Source of the DNA: Sclerodactyla briareus
Taxonomy: Eukaryota; Echinodermata; Holothuroidea; Dendrochirotida; Sclerodactylidae
DNA: 64,000 nucleotides
Direction of reading: 5' to 3'
Assembly (NCBI GenBank): GCA_026419785.1
Contig: JAODTK010000921.1
Location: 123,428-187,427, forward strand
In this document: piece after piece, positions 1 through 12,682 of the stretch
Numbering within the stretch: position 1 is the stretch's first letter
Layout: each line of letters opens with the position of its first letter
Made by a program: the position numbers and the translations under genes
Notes under the pieces: generated by a model
The model's input: only the letters and a program-made list of their open reading frames with translations
Databases searched by the model: none
What the model was told of the DNA's origin: nothing

Positions 1-30
1 ACCTTTTGTGAGCAATTATCTTTTTAATCA

Positions 31-126
31 ATGGATGCTGATGGGGAGAATAATAATATTGAATGTTTGGACTTGCCAGAAATGATTTTCCCTTTCCCTC
101 CGATGTTGGTGTTAGATGAACATTAA
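31..126 (+). CDS. possible 3' end of a plus-strand gene (unidentified)
   Basis: A 31-codon open frame ends in TAA at 124-126 and encodes an acidic, proline-containing peptide (it includes LPEMIFPFPPMLVLDEH). I do not recognise the family. It is worth noting only because an AATAAA lies 250 bases downstream, as expected for a terminal exon whose upstream exons would lie left of the window. The ATG at 31 could be an internal methionine. Chance is a fair alternative. Confidence 0.2.
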   Translation: MDADGENNNIECLDLPEMIFPFPPMLVLDEH

Positions 127-378
127 TGTCAGAGTTGATATGGAAGTTTTTGTCATAAGCCAGGCCTGGCAGTTTCACAGTTGTTTTCTGACTGCTATTT
201 TTGGTGACATTCCCACAGTTCATATTTGGGGTCAGCATCACTTTTAACAATAGACTCAACAATAGAGTTTATTTTTTTAATGGTATGGGGAACCATTTTT
301 TCCTTTGTTTTCTGCCGTCGATAGCTCCCTACATGCTACCCTTGTCCCACGAATGTCTGACAAACGAAAATGACTCTA

Positions 379-384
379 AATAAA
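379..384 (+). promoter_or_regulatory. AATAAA polyadenylation signal candidate
   Basis: A canonical AATAAA hexamer lies downstream of the possible terminal coding exon at 31-126. It supports a gene end here only if that exon is real. Confidence 0.25.
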
Positions 385-2490
385 ATGTATACGATAGTTA
401 TAACAGATAAATTGACAGGTATGTGATATTGTGAATTTGTGGATCATACATCGCTCCTGTTTACTTCATGTACAGTGGCTCAAAAAGAGAGGACTCCCTC
501 AACAGAGAGACACACTAAATGCACAAGTGTGTTGGGATGTCAATAAATCGATCCCTCATAAATGTCTACATCGGAATTGTGACAAGCCCTTTCACTAGCT
601 TTGACACAAAGGGGACTCTCGGCGGGAGGGTCTCGCATGGTGTATGTTATTCAACCCATCCTATTCGGTGGTCCCATCTGACCCATGGCCACAGAGACGA
701 GAAGCTGTGAGCAATCCCCCCCCCCCCCCCCCCCTCCAGGTTCGCCCTCAACCCTTCTATACTGAATACCATGGCTATACCTGTATATAGATGTGTACAT
801 ATATACGGCGACGATCTCATTGCAAATAATTGTATTCACGTAGGCCGATAGGAGTTTTCTTGCTGTGAGCTGCACATTGGTCTCCTTCGATACTTATTAT
901 TATATTCCTTCAAATTCACCTTCTCACGATTTGCGATTCTTATTTTCTTTGTCAAGCTTTTCATTCAGAGTCGCCTTTCCTGATTGTTCTTTTGGAAGTA
1001 CTTAACAATGGCACCAGTGCCGTGAAGCTGTAGGGAAGGTCTGCGAGAGAGTAGAAGGTCACAGTATTAGTGTTTTTGTTCTTTTCTCCTGTATATACTA
1101 TTGTTTTATTTAGGACTTTTAAGAACAAATTTAAATGCATGTATAATGTTAAGTGTCCATCTATTTTCTTTTACATATCCTAATCCTACGCTAGAGTTTT
1201 GTCTCTTCTTTGTTTCGATTCGATCACAGTACAATGCATTTCTAGTGGCTTGAAGTATTGACAGTGGGTGTGGAATTGTGTAAAAAATTCTGTAACTGTT
1301 GACATAAGCAGTAATGGCAAGATGCGAGAAGAAATGTCGCAGAAATGTTCCCAAACTTTCAATTGTGTATCAGGTCCAACGTTTGGATTTTAAGTGTGGC
1401 AATTTTGAATAACGTTCAATTGGAAGATACCAATTGTTGATGAGCTGTAAGTTTACGGATAACCAACACAGACCACACAAATCATGAAGTCCTATAATCG
1501 AAAGGTAAAATGAACATAATTCCTCATGCCTGTTTACTCGGACCTAACATGTATCATCTTCAACCCGCCACTGCACGTGCTTTGGGAAATGCCTAGTCTG
1601 TTCTGATGGCATCGGTCTGCCAACTTTTTTCGTCATTAATGACTGCACCATTTTGAGAAAGTGAAGTCTGTGTACAGTCACACCTGTATTCAACTTTTAA
1701 GAAAGTTGAAATGTCATATTTTATGATTGGACAATAAAATGACCTTTATCCAAACGAATATAACAAAAGACTGGAGAAAAGTTCAACATAGTTTCAATTT
1801 GGGATGCTGATGTGATCGCTTTTCCAAGCACTTATCTCAGTTGAGTTTGTGTGTTGGATCTCATAGATGGGGCCCGGGCTTAGGAGGATGTATTCCTCAT
1901 ATAATGGTGAACCTGGTAGGAAAACATCCCTCTCTCTCTGCGACAGACACCCGATACAATTATTGAGAGCGGTGTAAAAAAAAACACTGCTTGGTATTCC
2001 GAACTCTGCAAGAAGGCCTGCACAAAAGGCTTCCACATTGGGAGTCCACGACAGTCGAACAACTGCGTTGTGTATACCTTGGAATAACTTCATTTCATAT
2101 CATCTGGTGCATGCTCAATGGGATTATCTTTCTGTCTACCTACACTTCCAAACTAACATGTTGTTGAAGAACTTAGAGCCCATCCATCCCCAGAAGGATC
2201 CAGAGTACTGATCCCATAATGCAATGCCGTAAAAAAGGACCCTCATATTTTCTCCGATCTCACCTCACAACAGTGTATTTCATTGTTCCAGTGAATTCTG
2301 CCATGAATGGTTTCATTGACTTTATAGTATTATCGTCTGTACCAAGTACAGTAAATAACTACTTGCATGTCCGATCAGTAACTCATCTATTTCACTTGCT
2401 GCAGTTGTATTCATTCTTGTCCATTGTTCATCACCGATATTGTATTCACTGTATTCAGACTTCTTGTCGTGTTCAGTTTTTGTTATTCGC
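385..2490. other. no recognisable gene; poly-C tract at 716-734
   Basis: I see no exon that I can support here. A 19-base C run lies at 716-734. A minus-strand open frame at 1,794-2,093 (99 codons) resembles no family I know and is probably chance. The rest looks like ordinary AT-rich intergenic or intronic DNA. Confidence 0.4.
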
Positions 2491-2492
2491 AG

Positions 2493-2641
2493 GTTATGAG
2501 GACACTGAATCAGGCTTCTTGACTAGTGATCCTGCCTCATATATGAGCCCCGTATCATACTGTGTATGTTGGGCCTATGCTTCGAACATTCAGTATAGAC
2601 CATACAAAATCTCTCAGTTTGCTGTTTTGCATATAAAGTGA
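2493..2641 (+). CDS. possible terminal exon (unidentified)
   Basis: A T-rich tract followed by CAG at 2,490-2,492 makes a good acceptor. An open frame then runs to a TGA ending at 2,641, and it begins GYEDTESGFLTSDPASYMSP. An AATAAA at 2,706-2,711 lies 65 bases past the stop. Together these look like a last exon, but I recognise no protein family and have no upstream exon to join it to. Confidence 0.22.
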
Positions 2642-2705
2642 GTTAGAATGAATAGGTCAGTTATCAATTTCTCATACCCAAAAAACCTTGGAAAAACTAT
2701 GCAAA

Positions 2706-2711
2706 AATAAA
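2706..2711 (+). promoter_or_regulatory. AATAAA polyadenylation signal candidate
   Basis: This canonical hexamer lies 65 bases after the stop of the possible terminal exon at 2,493-2,641. Confidence 0.22.
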
Positions 2712-4250
2712 AGTTGCATCAGTTGTCTTCCAAGAGAAAACAATAATCTGAGCACATTTGTAACTTTATATAGGGGCATTCATGTATCGTCAAACTTATG
2801 TTCCATGAACATTAACTTTGTATTCTTTCTTGAAACTACCAGTACTTTGTTTGAACCACAATTTAGTCAGTTTGTGATTACTTTATTTAGTACCTATGGG
2901 ATGAGCAGCTTTGGGGGAGGGATGGAGCCGAGATTTTCCGTCAAACAATTATACCAAGTAATCCACAACCTGATTTACCAAATTATAATCCATTTACAAT
3001 AAACAGATTCAGGACTCCAACATCTGATTCACCCTAATATCTTGCTGATTATGTCAAAAGTTTTCAAAGGATTTTTATGTTTGTGATTTTCATCATTGTC
3101 AATGTTTGGTCACCTACCATTGTTTCGATTTGAATTTTAAATAAACGTTTATATTTGTATTATGGCATACTAAAACTTCACCCAAAAAACGAAAACCTTT
3201 GTTTCAGTTCCTCCTTCTATTACGTGAAAGAGTTATTACTGTACCATTGCCTAATACAGGGAAGAGTCGTGGTTGATTCAAACCAACTAATGCGGGTAGT
3301 TCCTTTGGCGAAGCTGTGGCTTTGAGTGAAGCTGGCAGATTTGAATTCTACAAAAGATTAATTAGCTCTTCTGGGTATAAAAAGAAGACATTTGATGAAT
3401 TTAAATGAAGAATGCCACGACCACTCAATCCAAGTTGTTGCACCCACGTCTGACTTCATTGCCCCTCTACCTCGCTTACAGGAATTTCATGAGTGGATAC
3501 CTCTCTCAGGAGTGCTCCAGAATCAGATATGCCGAGAAGCAGGTGTCAAGAGACGTCGCCAAAGAATTCGCACTACTGGCAGGGGCGTAAATTAGGGCCC
3601 TTGTTAGGAATGTGCCAACAAAAGTTGGTCTCTGAGCTGCATAAAGTTTGTCTCTGAGCACCCAAAGTTGTGCCACCTCCCTTGCTCATGATACAACCCA
3701 ATGTTGGTGAACACAAGGGTATGATAGGAACTGTGTCGAATGGACCTAAATGAGGCAACCATCATCGGTTTGTTACTTCTCGAGTACCACCCCGGGGATG
3801 AGCCAATCTTCCTCCATTCTACCCTCCCCTACAGCAGTCTAACTGTTGGGCCACTCACACTAAAAGTACTGAGACATGTTGCTCAGTGGATTCTCCCATC
3901 ACCTGAATTCGAAACATTAATAGCAGACCCTCGAGAAACTTCTTCCGATTAATGCTGGACGGCAGAGAGGAAGTCGTGCAGACACACAGACATGTGTCTG
4001 TATGTGACACTTGTGCGGGTGATATCTGCAGAATTTAAAGGTATGTATGTTATACACCTTGTGATATGCTCCCACCCGAATGTGCTTCAGCAAACTAAGG
4101 AAATTCGTAGTTCAAAAACGTTTTTGGGGTGTGAATGACACCGGCAATCGTGCCTTCTCTTTTCGTATTTTCTTCTTGATCAAGTCTCCATCCGATAAAC
4201 AAGAGTGTAGCTTCACTCGTCAGCCACTTTCAAACACAACAGAAGCGGGT
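2712..4250. other. no gene identified; broken open frames near 3,280-3,590
   Basis: A plus-strand stretch at about 3,280-3,400 reads as a lysine-rich peptide (contains GRFEFYKRLISSSGYKKK) and then stops. Shifting frame continues it as a 61-codon frame at 3,405-3,590. Given the indel pattern elsewhere this could be a damaged exon, but I cannot name it and see no clear splice sites. Confidence 0.2.
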
Positions 4251-4261
4251 GAAGTTGGTGT

Positions 4262-4332
4262 CTGTGACAAAACTGGGAGTTTGAACCAGGGACCTCGGGT
4301 ATTGCAGGGGACGCTCTACCATTCCTGCCACC
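4262..4332 (-). repeat. tRNA-derived SINE fragment (copy 1)
   Basis: Read on the minus strand, a box A-like element (TGGCAGGAATGGTAGAGCG, plus positions 4,312-4,330) is followed about 25 bases later by a box B (GGTTCAAACTCCC, 4,275-4,287). This is the internal RNA polymerase III promoter of tRNAs and tRNA-derived SINEs. The anticodon region between them is not a functional tRNA. A second copy with the same box A variant lies at 22,361-22,432. Confidence 0.6.
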
Positions 4333-4334
4333 TT

Positions 4335-7300
4335 ACCACAAGAATGTAAAGGTGCATTCAAGTGGAACTTAGCACCTAGAGCAACAATGGTGAAGTACCC
4401 CAACCCCTCCCTGTATACAGGAAGGAGGGTGGCTGTACACATAACAATTTTTTCACACTGTTATTCATTTCCAGAACAACAATTATGCCCCCAATACTCT
4501 GAACATTTTGTGAATGTCCACAACAAGCCACAAAACGCCCCCCTAGGTGACCCTTGGGACATGTCTCGCTATACTATATGATTGCAACATCCCATATGTT
4601 ACTTAGACCAATAGAGTAGTAATGATCTACAATCATAGTCATGCAATTCAATCTGTGGGAGCAAGGAAGGCATTTTCTCAATTTCACTGCCAAACTGCAA
4701 TTCTGCCGGAAATGACGCCCGTAACTCTTACTTAGTACCTGAACATACATGTAATGACTGAAGTTAGAAATTGGAAATATCATATTACTGGACAATAGCC
4801 CAAAACCTATCAAGAAGTTCTTCTGACATGCCATTTCATACTAGAGAACTGCTTATGTTGATCAAGCAGCAACAGGTTGTCATTAACTGGAAAGGATTAT
4901 CGTGTATCTGATGGTTGAAAAGTAATATTATTCATTTCTGTGTGAATAACATAACGAATCTCCCGAAAACAGGAGGATCTTCTGGACTAGTAAAATTGCA
5001 CCATTTGAATAATACAGGACCCTATTTTGAATCAAATGGCACTCTCCTCTGTCATAAGTGGGGAATGATGGGACAATTCTGATGATTCTATAACAAGCAC
5101 TGCGAATAGGACTGTGGGGTGAATAATTATGAAAAAAGACAAAATGATGGTGTTTAAGTTAGCTTCTTGTGTTTTTCAATCTGGAAAAACTGCTGAAGTA
5201 TCTGATACTAAACCATTTCCAAGATAATGAAAATGTTTTAATGACCATTGATTTTCATGCAATATTACTCGCTATATACCCATTTTGAGAGCATGAAAGG
5301 GGGTTCTATATAGGTACAGGACATTTGTGATGTTTTCTGCAAAATCAATTCGGAAAAATACCTCAAGGAAAAGAAAACAATTAAAATTTCAGGATATAAA
5401 ACTGATGCAACCATGAGCTAATTACTATCTAGGTATGGGACAATATATTAGTACCTAATTTTTCATTTTTTCAATGATATCCAGTGCTACTTTACTTAAT
5501 TCACTCTGCAGTCAAAATAAGCACGTGGACCTGATTGTTTTTTCACTCCTTAGCACGTTATAGGATTACCAAATCCTTGAAAGGTGGTAGGAATCAAGAA
5601 GGACATTTTGGAATTTGGGGCTAGTTATTTCCCCCGTCAATTCTAAAAAGCCCCCTCTCATGATAAATCGCAGGGTAAGGGAATTCCCTCCTAGAAAAAA
5701 GGCTTAGGGGTCAGCACTGGGGGGCTAAAGTAGAGAGACAAGAGTTTTCCGTTCTGTAAAATGGAGAACGGAATTTGAAAGACCTCCTCCAAATATGTCA
5801 AAGGTAAAACCTATAATGGAAGGTTACAAAGAGGAATTGACAATCCGTAAAACTGGATATCATTGTGTCTCTGGCCAAAAAATTGTTATGTATGGGGGCC
5901 CTCATGAAAGTTGGGGTCCGACCCACCGACCTGCTGTGGATGAATCAAGCTGAAAATGGCGACCAGACAGACAGATAGATAGATAGTTTTAACAGCACAT
6001 CAACACGCAAGTGTGAGGTAGTGTCAAAGAGGTTGAAAATAGATTTAACTCTAACCTAATTTTCGCTCAGGAAACTCTTATATCAATGGGAAAATGCTTC
6101 CGTAAGAAAACCAAACATGAGGGACTCTTAGTTCCTCAGACAGATGCTTCAAGGCGAGATGTGGAGATAATCGAAGCAGTCAATCGTCCATGACACCTAA
6201 TAGATGAGACAGAAAGACCGTGTAGACTCAAATAACATATACCAATTACCAAAAAGGTAGAATCCCTGAGAATTTGCTGAATTTCCCAAAGACCCTCATT
6301 CATTGATGAATGAACCTGAGTAAGTTTTGGTAGTATAAAAAATAGTGAGACAGAAAAAAGTTCCTATATATTCAAATTAGGCTCAAATAAGTACATCATA
6401 AAATGGCATACATCGTGATGTAAAATTGCAAACATAAGGCTTGAACGTTGCTAATAAAATGCCGACAGGGCTATAGTGAACAGAATCACTGATAGGAAGG
6501 GAATTAGGTCAGCCACTATCTTTGTAAATTTCCGTAAATTTGTGTTGTGTATATATACATTAAATAGACCACACATGAAATTGTGATGAAAATATAATGT
6601 ATTCCAAATATAAATTAATGAACATGATTCAAGGAATTCAATTTAATTGTTTGTCTGTGATATGAAATTACAAGCATTTTAGGAGTGAACCCCCAACAAT
6701 CAGATTTCCCTGCAATTTGGTTTGTAATTTGTATTTGTAACTGGAGTTTCTCCAGAGAAGTAGTTTGGATAAGGTGACCGTAACTTCCCTCCGTAAGTAT
6801 GAGAGTACCATATTACAACTGTTTCAGTTCCCGTATGCCTGTCTGACATATGTGTAATGCTGCATTATACAAATAATACTGTTATTGGTATACTACTCCG
6901 ATTTCTTGGACCAGCAGTTTCAAGGCTGCTGGACAGTGGGCCCTGGCCGGCTGGAGGGTTGGCCCCTGGTAGGGGGCACAGATAAGCGAGAGAAAGGTTC
7001 AGACTGGGCCTGTGTCGGATGTCTCAGTGTGCACCGGAGGAGTAAGGGGAAAATTGGTGTTAGGAAATATTTCAATGGACAAACTATATGCCCTCATAAC
7101 AGATTGGGATGAGAATTCAAAAATCAAGCAGATACCAGTACTCACCTGTTTACTGTTGTACACCTATGCGTTGAGCGGTTTTGCTCGAACTGGCTAAAAA
7201 AACGAGCAGCAGTGGTAACCCCACAGCCTACTCTTCAGTTATTTTCCGGGCCACACTCAAAGTAAGATCGCAATTTTTATTGCGATTCTAGCACAATAAT

Positions 7301-8430
7301 TCCTTGGAAATCCTTTTAAATAATTGTCCACCTTTTCGGTGGTGAGTCTAGTCAATGTGATTTTATTTTTCCAACCATTAGCAGCCTAACATCGTCTAGA
7401 AGACCGATTTTCCATAATCCTTTCTTTCTGGGTATGCCAGGGACGGGTTTTCCGCCTTCATGCCTTTGTTCTCTCTACTTGTTGGCCTTTATTTCCCACA
7501 CGCTTGGATCTGGGTGGATAGCCCACTTTCACCAACTGTGGGCTCTGGAGTGTGTATCCTACCCTTTCCACAGTCAATTCATTCTTATAGGACACACACT
7601 GTGTGAATGCAACTCACCAACATGTGGCTTTATTAGACGCAGGTGACCGACGAGCATTGCAAGATAAGGGACGAATGCATATTGAACATATACACTTGTC
7701 CAGGTTTGAACAGCTTACATCTGCAGGCCAAATCCCATCCATGAGGCCATGATTCCTGGCCCGCGGGGTGGTTCGATGAAACTCCACAAAATAACACGGG
7801 TTTGTGAATCTGTATGTGAATACTCCTCCAGATAGGACCTTGCACCACCCCCTTGTGCAAGCTAGGCGTCAGGAAGTAAACATCAACTGGCCACTCCAGG
7901 ATCCATGGCCCTCTCATTTTACCAGACTTAGTGTCTATAGCTGCATGACTTACTTTTTATAGACCATACCCAAATTTGCCATCAATTTGTCCGTTCGATC
8001 GCAAAACTGTTCTATCCTGTTTTTCTGAGGATTCAAACATCTTTGGGATCGTTTGAATAGGTGAAATAGAAACGAATAGAAAAGTCTCGGGCTTTCGAGC
8101 AAGTCATTTTGATGGAACTCTGGCACGCATGTAGCAGATATGTGCACCATAACCACATGTTTAACTTTTTCCTTCAATTTTGAATATTTTTTTTTCTCAT
8201 CCAGTGTTCGGTGCAATAATCAATGTTCGTAGCAGTATAATCAAGAACCAATGGCTACGAGGGATTATTTATTTGGTAGTGTTTTAGACCTACTGTGTTA
8301 TCAGCAATCAATCTACCTAATCTTGGCCCACAAGTATGTCCTGAAGTAAGAACCTGGCCCTCGGACTGAAATAGGTGGCCCATCCCTGCACGGACCAACA
8401 AATTTAATATGATGGAAAATGCAGCAATGT
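4335..8430. other. no gene identified
   Basis: This is about 4 kb of AT-rich, repeat-like sequence without supportable exons. It holds a short (GATA)n run near 5,970-5,985 and a perfect 8-bp hairpin (ATCGCAAT-TTTT-ATTGCGAT) at 7,267-7,286. The open frames around 6,885-7,917 have no recognisable domain. Confidence 0.4.
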
Positions 8431-8434
8431 AAAT

Positions 8435-8925
8435 GCTTCGCCTCACTGGGGTAACTACATCCACTATGGTAAAATAAAAGCTCCTCGGTCCCCACTGGAA
8501 ATACTACACTATGGTTAAAATAAATAAAAGCTCCTCGGTCCCACTGGGGTAACAACAGCACGATGCGTATTATAAACGCGACTCGGTTTCCCTACGGGGT
8601 AATACATCCACTATGGTAAAATTACAGCTCTCGTCCCACTGGAGGGAACAACTACCATCCCACTATTGTAAAAATACAGCTCCTCGGTCCCACTGGGGTT
8701 ACACATTCACTATGGTAAAATATACAGCTCCTCGGTCCCAACGGGGTAAAACATCCATTATGGTAAAATATACAGCTCCTCAGTCCCACTGGGGTAACTA
8801 TATTCACTATGGTAAAATATACAGCTCTCGTCCTAACTGGGGTTTACTACAATTCACTTGGTAAAATATACAAGCTCCTCGTCACCAAACTTGGTAACTA
8901 CATCATTAATGTGAAAATAATACAC
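8435..8925. repeat. minisatellite, ~49-bp unit, about 10 copies
   Basis: A degenerate tandem array in which each unit contains GGTAAAATATACAGCTCCTC and then a variant of TCCCACTGGGGTAAC. The GGTAAAAT landmarks fall near 8,467, 8,512, 8,614, 8,666, 8,714, 8,761, 8,812 and 8,860, spaced 45-54 bases apart, with degenerate units between. Open frames across it (16-residue periodic peptides) follow from the periodicity and are not evidence of coding. Confidence 0.9.
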
Positions 8926-9995
8926 TGCCGCCTCCATGCTTCCGAGTCCCCATTCTTAGCAGAGACTTTAACAGTAGGTCCACATAAAGTTGGGAGACTT
9001 ATGTTCGTATGCTTCTATCTACTTCATCCTATTAGTGTATGGCGAATATGCAACTCCAGCAAGCTCACGGTGAAATCGTGATGTTTCTGTCTGCGGAATG
9101 CCTGTCATCACTTCTGTGTTGGCAATTGTTTGGAGGTTCCGCGAAGAGTGGTGGGACATATCGCCCAAGCTTTAGCAAAACTCGCAACATTTCACACCAT
9201 CCACATTCAACAATCACAACATCGGCGTCGTTCATGGAAGCATTTTGGATTTTTTCTCCTGGGGCTGGCAAAGTATGGGGTTGAACCTCTAAAAAAACCT
9301 CCCACAAAACCCCCTCCCCCCAAAAATTTCAATGCAACCATTGGATTTTTTTGGCCTCCTCTCGTTGCCCCTCACCGCTGGGATTACCGAGACATAAAAG
9401 TAAAGAGAGAACACTTAATGCAATGTACTCAGGGTTTGAATTCTTGAGCCGAGATAAAATGAGTTTTTCTATGCCTCTATGACACTAAAACCGCAACGTT
9501 GTACAAAAATGCGATTGTCTTCTAAGCCATGACTTTCATACTAGATGAACGTAATAACATACCTAATGGGGTAGGTATACATGGTGAAATCATGTACAAG
9601 TTGGATAGCAAGTATTTACAACAGTTAGCAACAATTTTTGCTTTATTGGAGACAATCATTTTTCTTTTTACTTTTTTACGTTACGTTTTAACCGCCTTGG
9701 GTGTATTACAGATGCAGTGTCCTACTTCAGAGGACTCCATGCCTTCTGGAAATTGCATTGTGGTCCTATTCTTACCATCAACTACTTAAAAACACCTGAT
9801 ACCACCAAATCTGAGAGTTCCAGGCCCGGGAACAGACTCACCAGAATCTCTAACTAGGAGCAATATACAATCTGGATGCTAATCCTTCCATGTCCATGGG
9901 GGTTCACCTCCCTTACCCATGTGGACCAATACCTTTTTTACACAAACACACTGTTTTCCACTGTTCAGTAGACATTTTCCACTGTTATTTATAAT
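8926..9995. other. no gene identified
   Basis: Open frames overlap on both strands at 9,039-9,447, but none has a recognisable domain or convincing splice sites. If GILT has a further 3' exon it would lie here or just above on the minus strand. I could not find it. Confidence 0.35.
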
Positions 9996-9997
9996 CT

Positions 9998-10132
9998 GGC
10001 ACCGCAGGCCAGATGCACTAAATTGCATTTATATTTTGCCAATAGGGAGGGGTAGGCTGCAAAAATAGTGTGCACTTCCTTGGATCCTGACCTTGTAACC
10101 CCCCCCCCACCAAATTTCTTGGTACACCACTG
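9998..10132 (+). mobile_element. MITE-like element, copy M1 (CAGTGGYGTACC family)
   Basis: The right end reads, on the minus strand, CAGTGGTGTACC followed by a poly-G tract. The interior contains CCAATAGGGAGGGGTAGGC (10,039-10,057) and a segment on the pattern GTGCACTTCCTTGGATCCTGACC, both closely matched at 34,416-34,613 and, inverted, at 53.7 and 63.9 kb. No protein is encoded. The left end is not clearly preserved. Confidence 0.6.
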
Positions 10133-10251
10133 AACGCCTGCATCACTAGGAGTACACGATACACAGTTCTCACAACAGCCCTATCATTACCCACTTATTT
10201 GTCACAGACCTTGCTGTCCTTGCATTCCAAAATCACAAAAATAACAAGAAT

Positions 10252-10456
10252 TTAATTGTCTACATGATATGTGATATAGTATCCATCCAGTTCACGCCTC
10301 ACCCCGTTGAGAGTAACCCATGGGGGTTGTACTTATGAGGAGGGTCAAGAGCATTGGTTCTGAGCGCCCATTGCCATGCTTCCAGGTTGTTGCCCAGACT
10401 CGAAGTTGGCGCAGGACGAGACCTTGTGTTCGACGTCGAAATGGGCTTGCAAGGCA
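10252..10456 (-). CDS. GILT: GILT thiol reductase, C-terminal exon (frame-broken)
   Basis: The exon follows an excellent minus-strand acceptor (a pyrimidine tract ending TTTTCTCTCTCCAG). In successive frames it encodes CLA, then HFDVEHKVSSCAN, then GNNLEAWQWALRTNALDPPH, then PWVTLNGVRREL. This is the GILT pattern of a conserved Cys, a GN.L motif and PHKY.PW...NG. At least three frame breaks occur, near 10,445, 10,394 and 10,320, two or more of them in C/G runs. The exon may end at a strong donor (GGG|GTGAGG) at 10,303, or read on to TAA at 10,252-10,254. In the first case the final GILT exon is missing from my annotation. Confidence 0.85.
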
Positions 10457-11226
10457 CTGGAGAGAGAAAAGAATTGGAAAAACAAGGTCACTTATTGGGA
10501 ATAAAGTGACGACAGGTTAAAATAGAAGATTCTATGGATCTCAGTGAATCTAAAAGCTCTTCATTACACGTGATGAGAAAAATATGTGCAACTTTCAAGC
10601 ACTGACAAACATCGAAATTGGGAGGTCATTATGTCTAATTCATATTTTGGTACAAATAATTAAAGACTCTTTGCACCAGGGGAAAAACGTATAAAAAACG
10701 TTGAAGAACAAGCAATCATTGATTTCACAGAATGTTAGGTTATTCAAGCGAATATTGAATCGTGAATATGCTAAATGTGTACCTATGGTAACGATGGACT
10801 GGGATCAAGGAAACGCTATGAGTATGAGAGTGATTCAGATGGATGGTTTGGCATGAAATTGGACGTAGTCAAGTCAAATGGAGTTAGGAGAATTGTGTAC
10901 GTGCAGCTAGAGCCTAGAAGACGCAGCTGTGTTCAAAGGGGGTAGACGAGTGGTTGGCAGCGTTAAAATAAGGTGGGTGGTAATAACCCGGGCCTCCGGA
11001 GAGATAATGGTGGTTGCCCAGTATGGTGGAGGTAGACTCAGGAATACTTGGATAATAAAGAGGTTGTGCACCGTGTGACCTTGTAACTAAAGGTAACAGA
11101 CTATACCTCCGCCTGGCAGCATGTGGTGGAGTGGAGGGGAGTGCGTTCCCAGGTTTCCCATCTATCCCATGCTGGCATGGATATTCTGATATGAAATTTT
11201 TCAAATTTAGTTAGACATGATGTTAC

Positions 11227-11399
11227 CTTTTGGGCCTGAGAGAACGGTTCCCCCGTTGATGACTCCATACAGTGGATAGTCTCGAATGCAGAGCTGAAGT
11301 CTTTGGATATGTTGAGGATGCAGGTCTCCAGGATGTTCCCGATGCACTCTTCAACCCATGCTGGCAGGTAAATACCCACTTTTTGTGAACAAATTTTTC
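11227..11399 (-). CDS. GILT: GILT thiol reductase, signature exon (one frame break)
   Basis: The acceptor is TGCTCTTCTCCAG just above 11,399 and the donor is AAAAG|GTAACA below 11,227. The exon reads EKFVHKKWVFTCQHG, then, after one missing base in the GGG run near 11,355, VEECIGNILETCILNIS and on to QAQK. Together these match the family signature CQHG-x2-EC-x2-N-x4-C, which is diagnostic of GILT. It starts and ends in phase 0, matching the flanking exons. It carries a candidate N-glycosylation site (NIS), as expected for a lysosomal glycoprotein. Confidence 0.9.
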
Positions 11400-12682
11400 C
11401 TGGAGAAGAGCATTTATCTTATTGAAATGCAAGACAATGAAACAAATACTTGTGCTCAGGACCCCATTCAGTTCTACTAGATGTCTTGGTGTCTTATATG
11501 CCTGCAACAAAAGTTGCGAGATGGCTGATTGTGGCTCAAGATGGCCGCTAATTTCATGACCCCAAGCTGTGTGCAAAAAAATCAAGATTAGAAAAGATGT
11601 TTCATTTGTCACAATTAATTTTTATTATCAATTTATATGATTTTTTAAACAGAACCGGTCCGTGAATCTGTGATGTACGACTACTTCATACCCTCCCTTA
11701 TGGAGTGTCTGATACATCTGTTATCACTTCTTTTGGTTGTAATTTTGTAATGCCTGTTTCCAAATACATGGAAACAGACAAATAGTCTGGCAAAAAGAGA
11801 AGGGCGATGGGTTGCCAACCGGGCACTATATATATTGAAATGCCAGACACTCTGTAGTATATTGGAGTGGTGCATCATGCATGGTCGATAAGGATTAAGT
11901 AGAGTATGTGAAATAGATTTAATTTTATCGAGCCATTTGAGGTCACAATTGACATGTACCTGTGAATAAGTTCAATATCTTAGTAAATTGGTTATTGCGT
12001 GTGATGTTTTGACATGGTGGCTATTGGAAGTTTTGAGAGGCACTGTTCCTAAGTATGCTGTAACTTGTATGTCTAGAATAGCGAATGATGGAACTTGGAA
12101 GAATCGCAATAAAACATTGGATACAAAGACGTTACATTATGAGGGAATTTGAAAACTAAATCTATTGCTCCAAACCCCATTTCAATAAAGTTCCTATGGG
12201 AGTAATTGGCCTTCGAAATTTGGTCCAATATGTAGAAAATTCCGCAATGAGGGTTTGCAATAATGCATGACATCACAGTTGAACATCACAGATATATAAT
12301 TATGTTATGTATTCCATTGGGTGTGTTAAAATAAAACTCAACATTTCCGAGAAATTCTGTTGTCTTTCTTCCGAATAGTACCCACCAATCCACTACAGTA
12401 ATCCTCTCTCATAGACTAACAATTTTTCTAAGTAAAATAATTGTGAACATTTCAATAGAAAACAGAGTACTTGCAGGGTGGTGCAAGTATGACATTGTCC
12501 ATTATTGCATGATGGGATGGCTTCTCAATCTTGAAAACAACATGCAAGAACTCCAAAGGCCTCCAATTCAGTAACAGAAAATCACATGAATGTCAGGTTT
12601 GGACTGAGACATTTAGTTTTCTCTGGCATAATATTTTCCTCTTCATAATTCATCCTGCAGTTGTCTTTAAAATAGGCCTCAC

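Noticed and set aside
8613..8864. 83-codon ORF with a 16-residue repeated peptide
   Set aside because: The repetition is that of the ~49-bp minisatellite. The unit length varies and is not a stable multiple of three, so the frame cannot be maintained across the array.
10914..11204. Proline/serine-rich minus-strand ORF of 96 codons that happens to contain CQHG
   Set aside because: It lies in the intron between two well-supported GILT exons. Only 12 bases resemble the real CQHG exon, and the rest does not continue as GILT.
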